Shown: positions 46,400 through 55,002 of the stretch, piece after piece | Layout: every line of letters begins with the position of its first letter | Numbering within the stretch: the first letter of the stretch is position 1 | Assembly: GCF_030848945.1 (NCBI RefSeq) | Contig: NZ_JANHAX010000001.1 | Span: 1,157,103 to 1,221,102 of the forward strand | Direction of reading: 5' to 3' | Source of the DNA: Marimonas arenosa | GTDB lineage: Bacteria > Pseudomonadota > Alphaproteobacteria > Rhodobacterales > Rhodobacteraceae | Length of the DNA: 64,000 nucleotides | Notes under the pieces: generated by a model | What the model was told of the DNA's origin: nothing | Databases searched by the model: none | The model's input: only the letters and a program-made list of their open reading frames with translations | Made by a program: the position numbers and the translations under genes

Positions 46400-47256
46400 C
46401 CCGGTCTACCGCCACAGCCACCGGATTTGTCGCTGTCCTGTTGTGGGCGTTGCTGGCGCTTTTGACAGTTGGCAGCGCGCCAACGCCGCCTTTGCTGCTG
46501 AACGCGATCTGCTTTGCCATCGGCGGCGCCATCGGGGTGGTCTGGACACTGGCGACGGGCGGATTTTCGCGGCTGCGCGGCGTCGGCTGGCGGGTCTATG
46601 CCTTCGGTACAGCGGGGCTATTCGGCTATCATGCGCTCTATTTCACGGCGCTCAGGTTGGCGCCCGCGGCCGAGGCGGGGCTGATCGCCTATCTCTGGCC
46701 CCTGCTGATCGTTCTGTTCTCGGGGCTGTTGCCGGGCGAGCGGCTAAAACCGGGGCACGTGATCGGCGGCCTGGTGGGGTTCTCCGGCGCGGCGCTGATC
46801 ATCGGCGGTGGCGCGGGGTTCGGTTCCGGCGCGATGGCGGGTTACCTGGCGGCGCTGGCCTGTGCGCTCACGTGGTCAGGTTATTCGGTGCTGTCGCGCC
46901 GGCTCGGCCATGCGCCGACCGAGACCGTCGCGGTGTTTTGCCTTGCGACGGCCGTGTTGTCTGGGTTGCTGCATCTGGGACTGGAGGACACGGTCTGGCC
47001 CGCGGACACGCTGAGTTGGGCGTCGGCCATCGGCCTCGGGCTGGGGCCGGTGGGGCTGGCTTTCTATGTCTGGGATATCGGGGTCAAGCGCGGCGACATA
47101 CAGCTGTTGGGCGTCGCCTCCTATGCGGCGCCGCTGCTGTCGACGCTGGTGCTGGTGATCGCCGGCGTCGCCGCGCCAAGCTGGACCTTGGCGCTGGCCG
47201 CACTTCTGATCACCGGCGGCGCGGGCCTGGCGGCACGCGCCAGTCTGAAAGATTAA
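46396..47256 (+). CDS. EamA/DMT-superfamily transporter
   Basis: This 286-residue protein has ten hydrophobic segments in two EamA repeats, with helices separated by short loops (HALYFTALRLAPAAEAGLIA in the first half, SYAAPLLSTLVLV in the second). It resembles YddG-like amino-acid or metabolite exporters. It overlaps the LysR gene start-to-stop. It abuts the convergent DUF465 gene with no spacer. Confidence 0.9.
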   Translation: MTRSTATATGFVAVLLWALLALLTVGSAPTPPLLLNAICFAIGGAIGVVWTLATGGFSRLRGVGWRVYAFGTAGLFGYHALYFTALRLAPAAEAGLIAYLWPLLIVLFSGLLPGERLKPGHVIGGLVGFSGAALIIGGGAGFGSGAMAGYLAALACALTWSGYSVLSRRLGHAPTETVAVFCLATAVLSGLLHLGLEDTVWPADTLSWASAIGLGLGPVGLAFYVWDIGVKRGDIQLLGVASYAAPLLSTLVLVIAGVAAPSWTLALAALLITGGAGLAARASLKD

Positions 47257-47427
47257 TCACTCGGCCGCTTCGAGGCGCGAGATTTCTTCCTTGAGTCGCA
47301 GTTTCTGCTTCTTCAGCTCCGCGATCTCGGCATCTGACGAGCCGGGCGCGCGCTGCATTTCTTCCACCTGCTCCGAGAGGGTTGCGTGTCTCTTCTTCAG
47401 TTCCTCGACATGCGAACTCAAGCTCAT
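47257..47427 (-). CDS. DUF465 (YdcH-like) small coiled-coil protein
   Basis: This 56-residue protein is almost wholly helical and heptad-like (HVEELKKRHATLSEQVEEMQ, then EIAELKKQKLRLKEEI), as in DUF465. GGAGGA precedes the chosen ATG. Function is unknown; relatives are abundant small cytoplasmic proteins. Confidence 0.88.
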   Translation of the reverse strand: MSLSSHVEELKKRHATLSEQVEEMQRAPGSSDAEIAELKKQKLRLKEEISRLEAAE

Positions 47428-47539
47428 GGGCGTCCTCCTCTCAATGTAAATGCCATATGACAAATCCAGCACAAATTTCGCCACCTGTCACGCATGATCG
47501 GCGAGAACCCCCAAAGAAAAGGTGAACTCCCGCCACCGC

Positions 47540-48292
47540 CTACTCCGGAAACGGCAGCGGCGCCCCGTCGCGCAGCACCGCGCGGATAGTGGCGGCGTAG
47601 TTTTCGCGGTCGATGTCATGGGTTTCGCCGTCATGGACCACGAGGCCGGCATGCAGGCGGAAGGCGGCGCGGCCCTCTTTGCGCGCGCGCAGGATCACCA
47701 GCTGGCTGTCACGGCCCGGGCGCGGCGTCAGCGGCAGAAGCTGCAGCGAGCCCAGCCGGGCGCGCGCGTGCTCGAGCAACTCGGGCAGGCGCTCGACCCG
47801 TTGGATGATGTGCAGGTAGCCTTTGGGCAGAAGTCGCTTTGCGGCTTCGCCGATCCAGATGTCGAGCGAGACCGCCCCGCCCAGCGCAGCTTCGCGCGGC
47901 GCCTCGCGGGCGGCGGTACCGGCGGCACGGTCGAAATAGGGCGGGTTCATGATCACGTGGTCGAACCGGCGCTCTCTGAGCGCGGGCGGCATGGCGGCCA
48001 CGTCGCCCTCGATCACGTCGAGCGGGAGGCGGTTGTCCTCGGCGTTGCGGCGGGCCAGCGCAGCATAGCCAGGCTGGAGTTCGAGCCCGGTCAGGCGCAG
48101 CCCGGGCACACGGGCGCCGAGGCACAGCGCAGCGGCCCCCACCCCGCAGCCCAGGTCGAGCACCGACTGCCCAGGCCGCGCGTTGACCGCCGCCGCAAGC
48201 AATACCGGATCGACGCCGGCACGGTATCCCGATTTCGGCTGGTGCAACGTCAGACGGCCGCCGAGGAAACGGTCGCGCGTCGTCGCGCTCAT
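47540..48292 (-). CDS. tRNA1(Val) adenine-N6 methyltransferase-like protein
   Basis: This 250-residue Rossmann methyltransferase has LDLGCGVGAAALCL (SAM motif I) and NPPYFD (amino-methyltransferase motif IV). The N-terminus RFLGGRLTLHQPKSGYRAGVD matches TrmN6/YfiC proteins, which modify A37 of tRNA1(Val). The start overlaps the upstream DUF2007 stop (ATGA). Confidence 0.88.
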   Translation of the reverse strand: MSATTRDRFLGGRLTLHQPKSGYRAGVDPVLLAAAVNARPGQSVLDLGCGVGAAALCLGARVPGLRLTGLELQPGYAALARRNAEDNRLPLDVIEGDVAAMPPALRERRFDHVIMNPPYFDRAAGTAAREAPREAALGGAVSLDIWIGEAAKRLLPKGYLHIIQRVERLPELLEHARARLGSLQLLPLTPRPGRDSQLVILRARKEGRAAFRLHAGLVVHDGETHDIDRENYAATIRAVLRDGAPLPFPE

Positions 48293-48501
48293 GCGGGATC
48301 GATTCCGTTGTCGCGCAGCGTGCGCGCTGCGGCGTCATAATCGTTGTCGGCCACCATCAGGCGGCGTGGCAGGATACCGATGGAGCCTTCGAGAACGCTC
48401 ATGTTTACGTCCATTTCAAAGGCGGTTATACCCTCGCCCTGAAGCAGTGCCTTGGCGAAAGCGATGACGGTCGGGTCGGGCGTGGCGAGGAGCTGTTTCA
48501 T
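48289..48501 (-). CDS. DUF2007 family small protein
   Basis: This 70-residue protein (MKQLLATPDPTVIAFAKALL start, RRLMVADNDYDAA end) matches the DUF2007 pattern of putative signal-transducing proteins. It is coupled by overlap to the tRNA methyltransferase gene. A much longer upstream frame is antisense to ispB and not real. Confidence 0.85.
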   Translation of the reverse strand: MKQLLATPDPTVIAFAKALLQGEGITAFEMDVNMSVLEGSIGILPRRLMVADNDYDAAARTLRDNGIDPA

Positions 48502-48555
48502 GGGGATGAGATAAGGGCAAGCGCCCGGGAATGTCGAGACGCTGACGGGAGTGTG

Positions 48556-49557
48556 ATGGGCTTGGATCAGCTGGCTGTGAGACCGCATGAACGGCTTGCC
48601 GCGTACCTGGCGGATGGCATGGCGGCTGTAAACGTGCTCATCCGCGAACGGATGGCGAGCGAACATGCCCCGCGGATTCCGGAGGTGACGGCGCATCTGG
48701 TGGAGGCCGGCGGCAAGCGGCTGCGGCCGATGCTGACCCTGGCGGCGGCCGATCTCTGCGGCTATGACGGGCCCTATCACATCCACCTGGCGGCGACGGT
48801 CGAGTTCATCCACACTGCGACGCTGCTGCATGACGACGTGGTCGACGAGAGCGCCCAGCGCCGCGGGCGGCCGACGGCGAACCTGCTCTGGGACAACAAA
48901 TCCTCCGTTCTGGTGGGGGACTACCTGTTTTCCCGGGCGTTCCAGCTGATGGTTGAAACCGGGTCGCTCAGGGTACTCGACATCCTGTCGAACGCGTCCG
49001 CCACGATCGCAGAAGGCGAAGTGCTGCAGCTGACCGCGGCGCAGGATCTTCGGACGGACGAAGCGATTTACCTGCAGGTGGTGCGCGGCAAGACGGCCGC
49101 GCTGTTCTCGGCGGCGACGGAAGTGGGCGGGGTGATCGCCGGGGCGCCGGAGGAACAGGTACGGGCGCTTTTCGATTACGGCGATGCTTTGGGCATCGCG
49201 TTTCAGATCGTCGATGACCTGCTGGATTATTCCGGCGACGTGACGGCGACGGGCAAGAACGTCGGCGACGATTTCCGCGAACGCAAGCTGACCCTGCCGG
49301 TGATCAAGGCGGTGGCAAAGTCCGATGCCGAGGAGCGGGCGTTCTGGAGCCGGACCATCGAGAAGGGTCGCCAGCAGGAGGGCGACCTGGAGCACGCGAT
49401 GGCGCTGTTGCGCCGGCACGGCGCGCTGGAGGCGACAAGGGCCGAGGCGCTGGCCTGGGCCGCGAAGGCCAAGGCGGCGCTGGAATTGCTGCCCGCGCAC
49501 GAGGTCCGCGACATGCTGCGCGACATCGCCGATTACGTGGTGGCCCGGATTTCCTGA
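48556..49557 (+). CDS. ispB: Polyprenyl diphosphate synthase (octa/decaprenyl type)
   Basis: This 333-residue trans-prenyltransferase has the first aspartate-rich motif LLHDDVVDES (near 92) and the second VDDLLDYSGD (near 220), with GGKRLRPML near 55. It makes the ubiquinone side chain; in this group the length is usually ten units. The gene is divergent from DUF2007. ATG 48556 follows GGGAG; a GTG one codon upstream is possible. Confidence 0.94.
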   Translation: MGLDQLAVRPHERLAAYLADGMAAVNVLIRERMASEHAPRIPEVTAHLVEAGGKRLRPMLTLAAADLCGYDGPYHIHLAATVEFIHTATLLHDDVVDESAQRRGRPTANLLWDNKSSVLVGDYLFSRAFQLMVETGSLRVLDILSNASATIAEGEVLQLTAAQDLRTDEAIYLQVVRGKTAALFSAATEVGGVIAGAPEEQVRALFDYGDALGIAFQIVDDLLDYSGDVTATGKNVGDDFRERKLTLPVIKAVAKSDAEERAFWSRTIEKGRQQEGDLEHAMALLRRHGALEATRAEALAWAAKAKAALELLPAHEVRDMLRDIADYVVARIS

Positions 49558-49560
49558 AAG

Positions 49561-49588
49561 GGGGTGGGCAGATTGCCCACCCTACGAC
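49561..49588. repeat. REP-like hairpin (GGGTGGGCA...TGCCCACCCTACG)
   Basis: A 9-bp perfect stem with a 3-base loop followed by TACG lies between the convergent ispB and acetyltransferase genes. The same CCCACCCTACG end occurs at 62778-62790. It may also serve as a bidirectional terminator. Confidence 0.6.
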
Positions 49589-49596
49589 CTGCCCGC

Positions 49597-50223
49597 TCAG
49601 CGTTCGAGCCAGGCCAGGACGGCGAAGAAAGCGAAGAAGACAGCCGCAAGCAGGACAAAGACGAGGCCGGTCCGGTCCGGCTTCGGGCGGCGCAGTACCG
49701 GCCGCGCCGCGCCTTCGGGGGCATCGCCGGGATAGAGCCGGAAATTGCGTGACGAGACCACGAAGCCGCATGTCTCGAACAGGCGTTGCGAGGCCTCGTT
49801 GCCCGTCCAGACGGTGGCCATGATGTAGGGCACGTGCTCGCCCGCGAGGTGTTCCTGGAGCGCCGCGAGCAACGCCCTGCCGATGCCCCGGCCCTGGTAG
49901 GGCTCGGTCACGCCGATGTCGTTGACATTGACGAAGAGTACCTGAGCGGCGCGTCCCTTGCCCTGAAAGAACGGCATGAAATGCAGGTAGCCGGCGAAGG
50001 CGCCGTCGCATTCGGCCAGATGCAGCGTATCGGCCGCGCGGCGATTGGGGAGATACCGGGGAAAGGCCGCACGCAGCGCGCGTTCATGCCAGGCATTGCC
50101 GTCCGGTTCGTCGAAGTCCTTCGGGTTGCGGGCCTGGTGCGCTGCGTGAGTCCTGCGACTGAGGGCAATGATGGCGTCGAGATCGGCAAACCGCGCCGGG
50201 CGGATGGTGATCGCGCCCGCCAT
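49597..50223 (-). CDS. GNAT acetyltransferase with C-terminal membrane anchor
   Basis: This 208-residue protein has an N-terminal GNAT domain (residues 1-165) with the CoA loop VTEPYQGRGIGRALLAAL and a NEASQRLFETCGF segment. A Pro/Arg linker then leads to a single hydrophobic C-terminal helix (LVFVLLAAVFFAFFAVLAWL). A tail anchor is uncommon in this family and suggests action at the inner membrane. It lies 4 bases downstream of nusB in the ribB-ribH-nusB transcript. Confidence 0.85.
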   Translation of the reverse strand: MAGAITIRPARFADLDAIIALSRRTHAAHQARNPKDFDEPDGNAWHERALRAAFPRYLPNRRAADTLHLAECDGAFAGYLHFMPFFQGKGRAAQVLFVNVNDIGVTEPYQGRGIGRALLAALQEHLAGEHVPYIMATVWTGNEASQRLFETCGFVVSSRNFRLYPGDAPEGAARPVLRRPKPDRTGLVFVLLAAVFFAFFAVLAWLER

Positions 50224-50227
50224 CGTG

Positions 50228-50695
50228 TCAGAACGCGTCCGGTTTCGCCTCGCGTGCCATGTGGTCGAGCACGGCATTGACGAATTGCGGCTCTTTCCCT
50301 TCCGGGAAGAAGGCGCGGGCGACGTCGACGAATTCGCTGATCACCACCTTGGGCGGGGTGTCGGAGTGCGCCAACTCTGCCCCGGCGGCGCGAAACAGCG
50401 CCCGTAAAGTCGGGTCGATCCGGGCGATCGGCCATTTCGCCACCAGCGCCCGGTCGGTCAACTGGTCGATCGGCGCCTGGTAGTTCACCGCCTTGTCGAC
50501 CAGCAGACGAAAGAGATCCGGGTCGCCCTCGATCATTGCGTCACCGTCATATTCGGCGCCGAAACGGTAATCCTCGAACTCTTGGGTCACGGCCTCGACC
50601 GTCTGGCCGGACTGCTCCATCTGATAGAGCGCCTGCACGGCATAGAGCCGCGAAGCTGACTTCATCTTACGTTTCTGATTGCCCGAGAGGGTCAT
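50228..50695 (-). CDS. nusB: Transcription antitermination factor NusB
   Basis: This 155-residue all-helical protein has ASRLYAVQALYQMEQSG near residue 15 and the C-terminal KVVISEFVDVARAFF and FVNAVLDHMAR segments of NusB. It binds boxA RNA with S10. Its start overlaps the ribH stop (ATGA), in the usual ribH-nusB order. Confidence 0.95.
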   Translation of the reverse strand: MTLSGNQKRKMKSASRLYAVQALYQMEQSGQTVEAVTQEFEDYRFGAEYDGDAMIEGDPDLFRLLVDKAVNYQAPIDQLTDRALVAKWPIARIDPTLRALFRAAGAELAHSDTPPKVVISEFVDVARAFFPEGKEPQFVNAVLDHMAREAKPDAF

Positions 50696-51237
50696 GCGGT
50701 GGGTTTGTCCTTTGCCTCGCCCGCAATCTGGTATTCCTGCGGATCGGAGATGAAGCCGACCCCTTTACGGGCGCCGCCCCACTTACGGCTGAGCGCGATG
50801 AGATGCAAGGCCGCCGCCGCCGCCCCGGCCCCCTTGTTCATCTTGGCCGGGTTGGCCCGCGCTTCGGCCTGATCGACGTTTTCGACCGTGAGGATGCCGT
50901 TGCCGATGCACAGACCCTGCAGCCCCAGCATCTGGATCGCGCGCGAGCTGTCGTTACAGACAGTTTCATAATGCGTGGTCTCGCCGCGGATGACGCAACC
51001 CAGCGCAACATAGCCGTCGAAATTCGACATCCGTTCGGCGATGCCGATGGCCGTCGGTACCTCCAGCGCGCCGGGCACCTCGACGATCTCGTAGCTGCCG
51101 CCCGCGGCGTCGATCTCGGTCGTCGCCCCCTTGATCAGGTTGTCGGCGATGTCGCGGTAGAAGGGCGCGGCAACGATCAGAAGTTTCACCGGCTTGTCGA
51201 AAACCGGGCGTTGCAGGGTATAGTGGGATTCGGCCAT
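50692..51237 (-). CDS. ribH: 6,7-dimethyl-8-ribityllumazine synthase
   Basis: This 181-residue protein has EVPGALEVPTAI, GCVIRGETTHYE and NGILTVENVDQAEAR, the lumazine synthase active-site strands. It condenses the ribB product with the pyrimidine from ribD. It lies 3 bases after ribB. Confidence 0.96.
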   Translation of the reverse strand: MAESHYTLQRPVFDKPVKLLIVAAPFYRDIADNLIKGATTEIDAAGGSYEIVEVPGALEVPTAIGIAERMSNFDGYVALGCVIRGETTHYETVCNDSSRAIQMLGLQGLCIGNGILTVENVDQAEARANPAKMNKGAGAAAAALHLIALSRKWGGARKGVGFISDPQEYQIAGEAKDKPTA

Positions 51238-51240
51238 GAA

Positions 51241-52371
51241 TCAGCCTCCGTTGTGGATCGGGCGGGTGCCGGCGATGGAGAGCCCATAGGCATCGATGCC
51301 GAGATAACGGGTGCTGGGCGAGTCGGTGAGCAGGATCAGCTCTTTCAGCCCCAGCGTCGCCATGATCTGAGACCCCAGCCCGGTGCGCTTGACGATCTTG
51401 GGGCCCTGGTCTTCCTCGCCGAAATCCAGCTTGGGGTGCGGTTCACGGAACAATAGTACCGCGCCGCGCCCTTCTTCGGCGATGATCTGCATGGCGCGCG
51501 GCAACTCGTCCGAGAGGCTGGGGCCGAGGCCGAGGATGTCTTCCAGCTCGTTGACCGCATGGGCCCGAACCAGGACCGGTTCCGGCGTGGTGATGTCACC
51601 CTTGATCAGAGCGATGTGCTCGGTGCCGGTGATCTCGTCACTGAAAACCCGCATCTGCCAGTCGCCGCCATGTTCGGACGTGACCACCTGCGTGCGGGTT
51701 TCCCGCACCAGATTGTCGTGTTTGTGGCGATAGGCGATGAGATCGGAAATCGTGCCGATTTTCAGGCCGTGTGTCTTAGCGAAATCGACGAGTTCCGGCA
51801 GGCGCGCCATGCTCCCGTCGCCGTTCATGATCTCGCAGATCACGGCCGAGGGGTTCAGGCCCGCCAAACGCGAGATGTCGACCGCCGCCTCGGTGTGGCC
51901 AGCGCGCACCAGCACGCCGCCGGCACGGGCGCGCAGCGGGAAGACATGGCCCGGCGTGGCCAGATGCGACATGGTGTTCTGTTCGTTAATCGCCGTGGCG
52001 ATGGTCAGCGCCCGATCGGCCGCGGAAATGCCGGTGGTCACGCCCTCGCGTGCCTCGATCGACACGGTGAAGGCGGTTTCCATCCGCGAGGAATTGTTCA
52101 CCGCCATCATCGGCAGGCCGAGCCGGTCGATCCGTTCGGCCGTCATCGGCAGGCAGATGAGGCCGCGGCCGTGCGTGGCCATGAAGTTCACCGCCTCGGC
52201 ATCGGCGAATTCGGCCGGGATGATCAGATCACCCTCGTTCTCGCGATCCTCGTGATCGACGAGGATATACATGCCGCCCTTGGCGGCGATGGCAATGATC
52301 TCTTCGATCGGTGTGATCGCGCCGCGAAGGCTGGCCTCGATGGCGCCGGGGGTGTCATAGGCTGTGGTCAT
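51241..52371 (-). CDS. ribB: 3,4-dihydroxy-2-butanone 4-phosphate synthase with degenerate RibA-like domain
   Basis: This 376-residue protein has an intact N-terminal RibB domain (VDHEDRENEGDLI near 40, ATPGHVFPLRARAGG and RAGHTEAAVDISRLAG). The C-terminal half has the fold outline of GTP cyclohydrolase II, but where that enzyme has the zinc motif SEC...GD...RCDC this protein reads RAHAVNELEDILGLG and then ELPRAM, so all three zinc cysteines are absent. This matches the RibBX idea of a non-catalytic second domain. Another GTP cyclohydrolase is needed elsewhere. Confidence 0.93.
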   Translation of the reverse strand: MTTAYDTPGAIEASLRGAITPIEEIIAIAAKGGMYILVDHEDRENEGDLIIPAEFADAEAVNFMATHGRGLICLPMTAERIDRLGLPMMAVNNSSRMETAFTVSIEAREGVTTGISAADRALTIATAINEQNTMSHLATPGHVFPLRARAGGVLVRAGHTEAAVDISRLAGLNPSAVICEIMNGDGSMARLPELVDFAKTHGLKIGTISDLIAYRHKHDNLVRETRTQVVTSEHGGDWQMRVFSDEITGTEHIALIKGDITTPEPVLVRAHAVNELEDILGLGPSLSDELPRAMQIIAEEGRGAVLLFREPHPKLDFGEEDQGPKIVKRTGLGSQIMATLGLKELILLTDSPSTRYLGIDAYGLSIAGTRPIHNGG

Positions 52372-52439
52372 CGGCGTATCCTTCCGGCCTGCCTGTTAGC
52401 GCAGGGTGCCGGCGAAGGCCAGAGGCGACTTAGGTGCAC

Positions 52440-53060
52440 TCAGCGCGAGGTAACGGAGGTATGCTGACCTTCACCCGAAATGGCGAAGTGATCGGGGCGC
52501 GCTTCGAAATATTTTCGCCACGACTTTTCCTTGAGATCCGACAGCGTTACCCCAAGCGCGTCTCTCAGTTCGTGGCTGACCTTGCCGATCAAAACGCCAC
52601 CGCGTTTCTTTTGAAAGAAATCATAGATACGCGCTTCAACGTCCTTGTTTTCAACGTTTACCCAGACAGAGCAGGATTTCCTGAACCCCAGAGGCGCCTT
52701 GTCTTCGCCCAGGCCAATCACCCGGAACCCGTTTTCGCGCAAATGGGTCGCAAGGTGGGTATGATCTCCGTCCGAACTTGCAAGCGCAAAGACATCAAAG
52801 CCACGACGTTCGGCAAGCTTTATCGCATCGACCGTCAAAAGCAGGTCCGCTGAGTTTTTTCCGCTTCCAGAATGCACCAGCTTTATTCCCGGCGCGGCAT
52901 CCCATCCGGGGATCCGCTGCGCGCCTCCGTAGACCCGCTTCACGATCAGCTCGCCATGTTTTCCGGCTGCCACAATCAGCTTTCCCGCCAAAGCGGAAGA
53001 AATGTTCTCACCGTCGATCAGTAGCGCGACGCGGGGCCGCGAAATGTCAGCGCTGGACAA
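52440..53060 (-). CDS. NYN-domain (PIN-like) nuclease
   Basis: This 206-residue protein has the acidic triad pattern of NYN/LabA proteins: VALLIDGENIS, SADLLLTVDAIK and ALASSDGDHTHLA, with a basic C-terminal region that may bind RNA. It is a single-domain form. Its codon use seems less GC-biased than its neighbours, and it sits alone between ribB and a metallo-hydrolase gene. Function is unknown. Confidence 0.82.
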   Translation of the reverse strand: MSSADISRPRVALLIDGENISSALAGKLIVAAGKHGELIVKRVYGGAQRIPGWDAAPGIKLVHSGSGKNSADLLLTVDAIKLAERRGFDVFALASSDGDHTHLATHLRENGFRVIGLGEDKAPLGFRKSCSVWVNVENKDVEARIYDFFQKKRGGVLIGKVSHELRDALGVTLSDLKEKSWRKYFEARPDHFAISGEGQHTSVTSR

Positions 53061-53139
53061 AAGCGATCACTCTCAAGACAAACTCAATCGTGGCGAGAGT
53101 ATCACTTTGGCCGAGCGGGGCAAGAAGTCTTGATGAAGG

Positions 53140-54111
53140 TCACTCGGTGAATTGCCACAGCGCCGGGACGAAACGATAGCCCGCGCCGTCGCGCGCCACG
53201 TGGCCGACGCCCGGGAAGGGGAAGTGATAGCCGATCAGCGCAATCTCGTCGGCCGCGGCCATGTCGAGGATCGCCTCGCGGCTGGACACGGTCTGGCCTG
53301 GGTCGGCGTCGATGTCGTTGTACCAGCCGGGATGGGCGAAGTTCATCCAGGTCTGTGCAAAGCTGTCGCCCAGCGCGATCAACTGCTTGCCGCCCGATTC
53401 GACCCGCAGGCACATGTGACCGGCGGTGTGGCCGAAGCTATCCATCACGCTGATGCCCGGCGCGATCTCGGCGCCGTCCTGCACGAGCGTCCATTCCACG
53501 CCCTCGGCGTTAATCGAGTTGACGGCGCCGACCACGAATTGCTGATCCTCGGGCGCGACGGCATTGGCCAGCCCATCCTGCATCCAGTAGCCATGCTCGA
53601 CCTCGCCGATGATGTATTCCGCATCAGGGAAGATCGGCTCGTCAAAATCGTCGCGGATGCCCCAGATGTGATCGGGATGGGCATGGGTGATGAAGACATG
53701 GGTAATCGCACCGGGATCGATGCCGGCCGCCTCCATGTTGGCCATCAGCCGTCCGGTCGTCGGGAAGAACCGAGAGCCCGAGCCGACATCGACCAGCACG
53801 GTCGCGTCGCCCAACTCGATCAGGAGATGATTGGTATGGGCGTAGTTCGCCTCCGGCGCCAGGAAGTGCCGCTCCAGCAGATTCGCGACCGCATCGCGGT
53901 CGGCATTGACCCCGACGGTTTCGATCGGCTGGGTGAAGAACCCGTCCGAGATCACCGTCAACCGCGCCTCGCCCAGAGTGAAGCGGAAGTGGCCGGGGTT
54001 GGCCGCCGCAGGTACTCCAAGATTGGCCCGTGCCATGGCCGGCAGGGCAAAACCCGGCGCGATGGCGGCGAGTTTAAGAATTTCCCGGCGGGTTGGGCGA
54101 ATAAGTGTCAT
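53140..54111 (-). CDS. Tat-exported metallo-beta-lactamase-fold hydrolase
   Basis: This 323-residue protein has a twin-arginine leader (PTRREILKLAAIAPGFALPA) and the metal motif THAHPDHIWG near 135, with GHTAGHMCLR and a late GYHFPF histidine. It is a periplasmic member of the family that includes lactonases and related hydrolases. GGGAGGA precedes ATG 54111. The substrate is unknown. Confidence 0.88.
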   Translation of the reverse strand: MTLIRPTRREILKLAAIAPGFALPAMARANLGVPAAANPGHFRFTLGEARLTVISDGFFTQPIETVGVNADRDAVANLLERHFLAPEANYAHTNHLLIELGDATVLVDVGSGSRFFPTTGRLMANMEAAGIDPGAITHVFITHAHPDHIWGIRDDFDEPIFPDAEYIIGEVEHGYWMQDGLANAVAPEDQQFVVGAVNSINAEGVEWTLVQDGAEIAPGISVMDSFGHTAGHMCLRVESGGKQLIALGDSFAQTWMNFAHPGWYNDIDADPGQTVSSREAILDMAAADEIALIGYHFPFPGVGHVARDGAGYRFVPALWQFTE

Positions 54112-54287
54112 GGCGCGTCCTCCCTTGCGTCTGGCGCCATTATGAAGCTGCGCCGAGCGGACGCAACACGTTTCGCGAATATGTCCCGCGCGCCCTTTTC
54201 TCTTTCCGGAAATACTCTTGGCGGGGTGACCTCCCCCCAATCACACGAACTCTGCGCGCCGCTGGGGCACAACCGGATCAGACCGGA

Positions 54288-54899
54288 TCAGTCGAACTGG
54301 CGCAGCCGCGCCACGTACCGTGCCAGCGTGTCGATCTCGAGATTGACGCGGTCGCCGACCCTGGCCAGTCCCCAGGTAGTCGCGGCCTTCGTATGCGGAA
54401 TGATGTTGACGCCGAAGCTGTTGCCGGCAACCTCGTTCACGGTAAGCGAGGTGCCGTTCAGGGCAACCGAACCCTTGGGCGCGATGTAGCAGGCCAGCGC
54501 TTCGGGCGCACGGAAGGTGAAGCGCGTGCTGTCGCCCTCGTCCTGCATCTCCACGATTTCGGCCACGCCATCGACGTGACCCGACACGATATGTCCGCCC
54601 AGTTCGTCGCCAACCTTGAGCGCCCGCTCAAGATTGACCCGCTTGCCGGTCTGCCAGCCGCCGGAAGGGTCGTCCTCACCGCCCGCGATATTGGTTTTCG
54701 ACACCGTCTCGGCCGAGATTTCCACCTCGAACCAGTCCTCGCCCAGCGCGATCACCGTCAGGCAGACTCCATCACAAGCGATCGAAGCGCCGATGTCGAT
54801 CGTGGCGGTGTCATAGCCCGTGTTGATCCGCGCGCGCAGGTCGCCGCGTTTGTCCAGAGCCTGCACGGTGCCGATATCGGTGACGATGCCTGTGAACAT
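54288..54899 (-). CDS. ribE: Riboflavin synthase
   Basis: This 203-residue protein has two similar beta-barrel halves starting MFTGIVTDIGTV and NLERALKVGDELGGHIVSGHVDG, with CDGVCLTV and LNGTSLTV. It converts two lumazines to riboflavin. It is divergent from kpsS. GAAAGGGAGAG precedes the ATG. Confidence 0.96.
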   Translation of the reverse strand: MFTGIVTDIGTVQALDKRGDLRARINTGYDTATIDIGASIACDGVCLTVIALGEDWFEVEISAETVSKTNIAGGEDDPSGGWQTGKRVNLERALKVGDELGGHIVSGHVDGVAEIVEMQDEGDSTRFTFRAPEALACYIAPKGSVALNGTSLTVNEVAGNSFGVNIIPHTKAATTWGLARVGDRVNLEIDTLARYVARLRQFD

Positions 54900-55002
54900 G
54901 GCCGCTCTCCCTTTCGCGCTCTCCCCTAGCGCGGCGCGGGCGGGCGCGCAAGAAATCGGTTGGCCTGCCCGCCGAAAGGGCTCATATTTTCGCCGGACAG
55001 CA

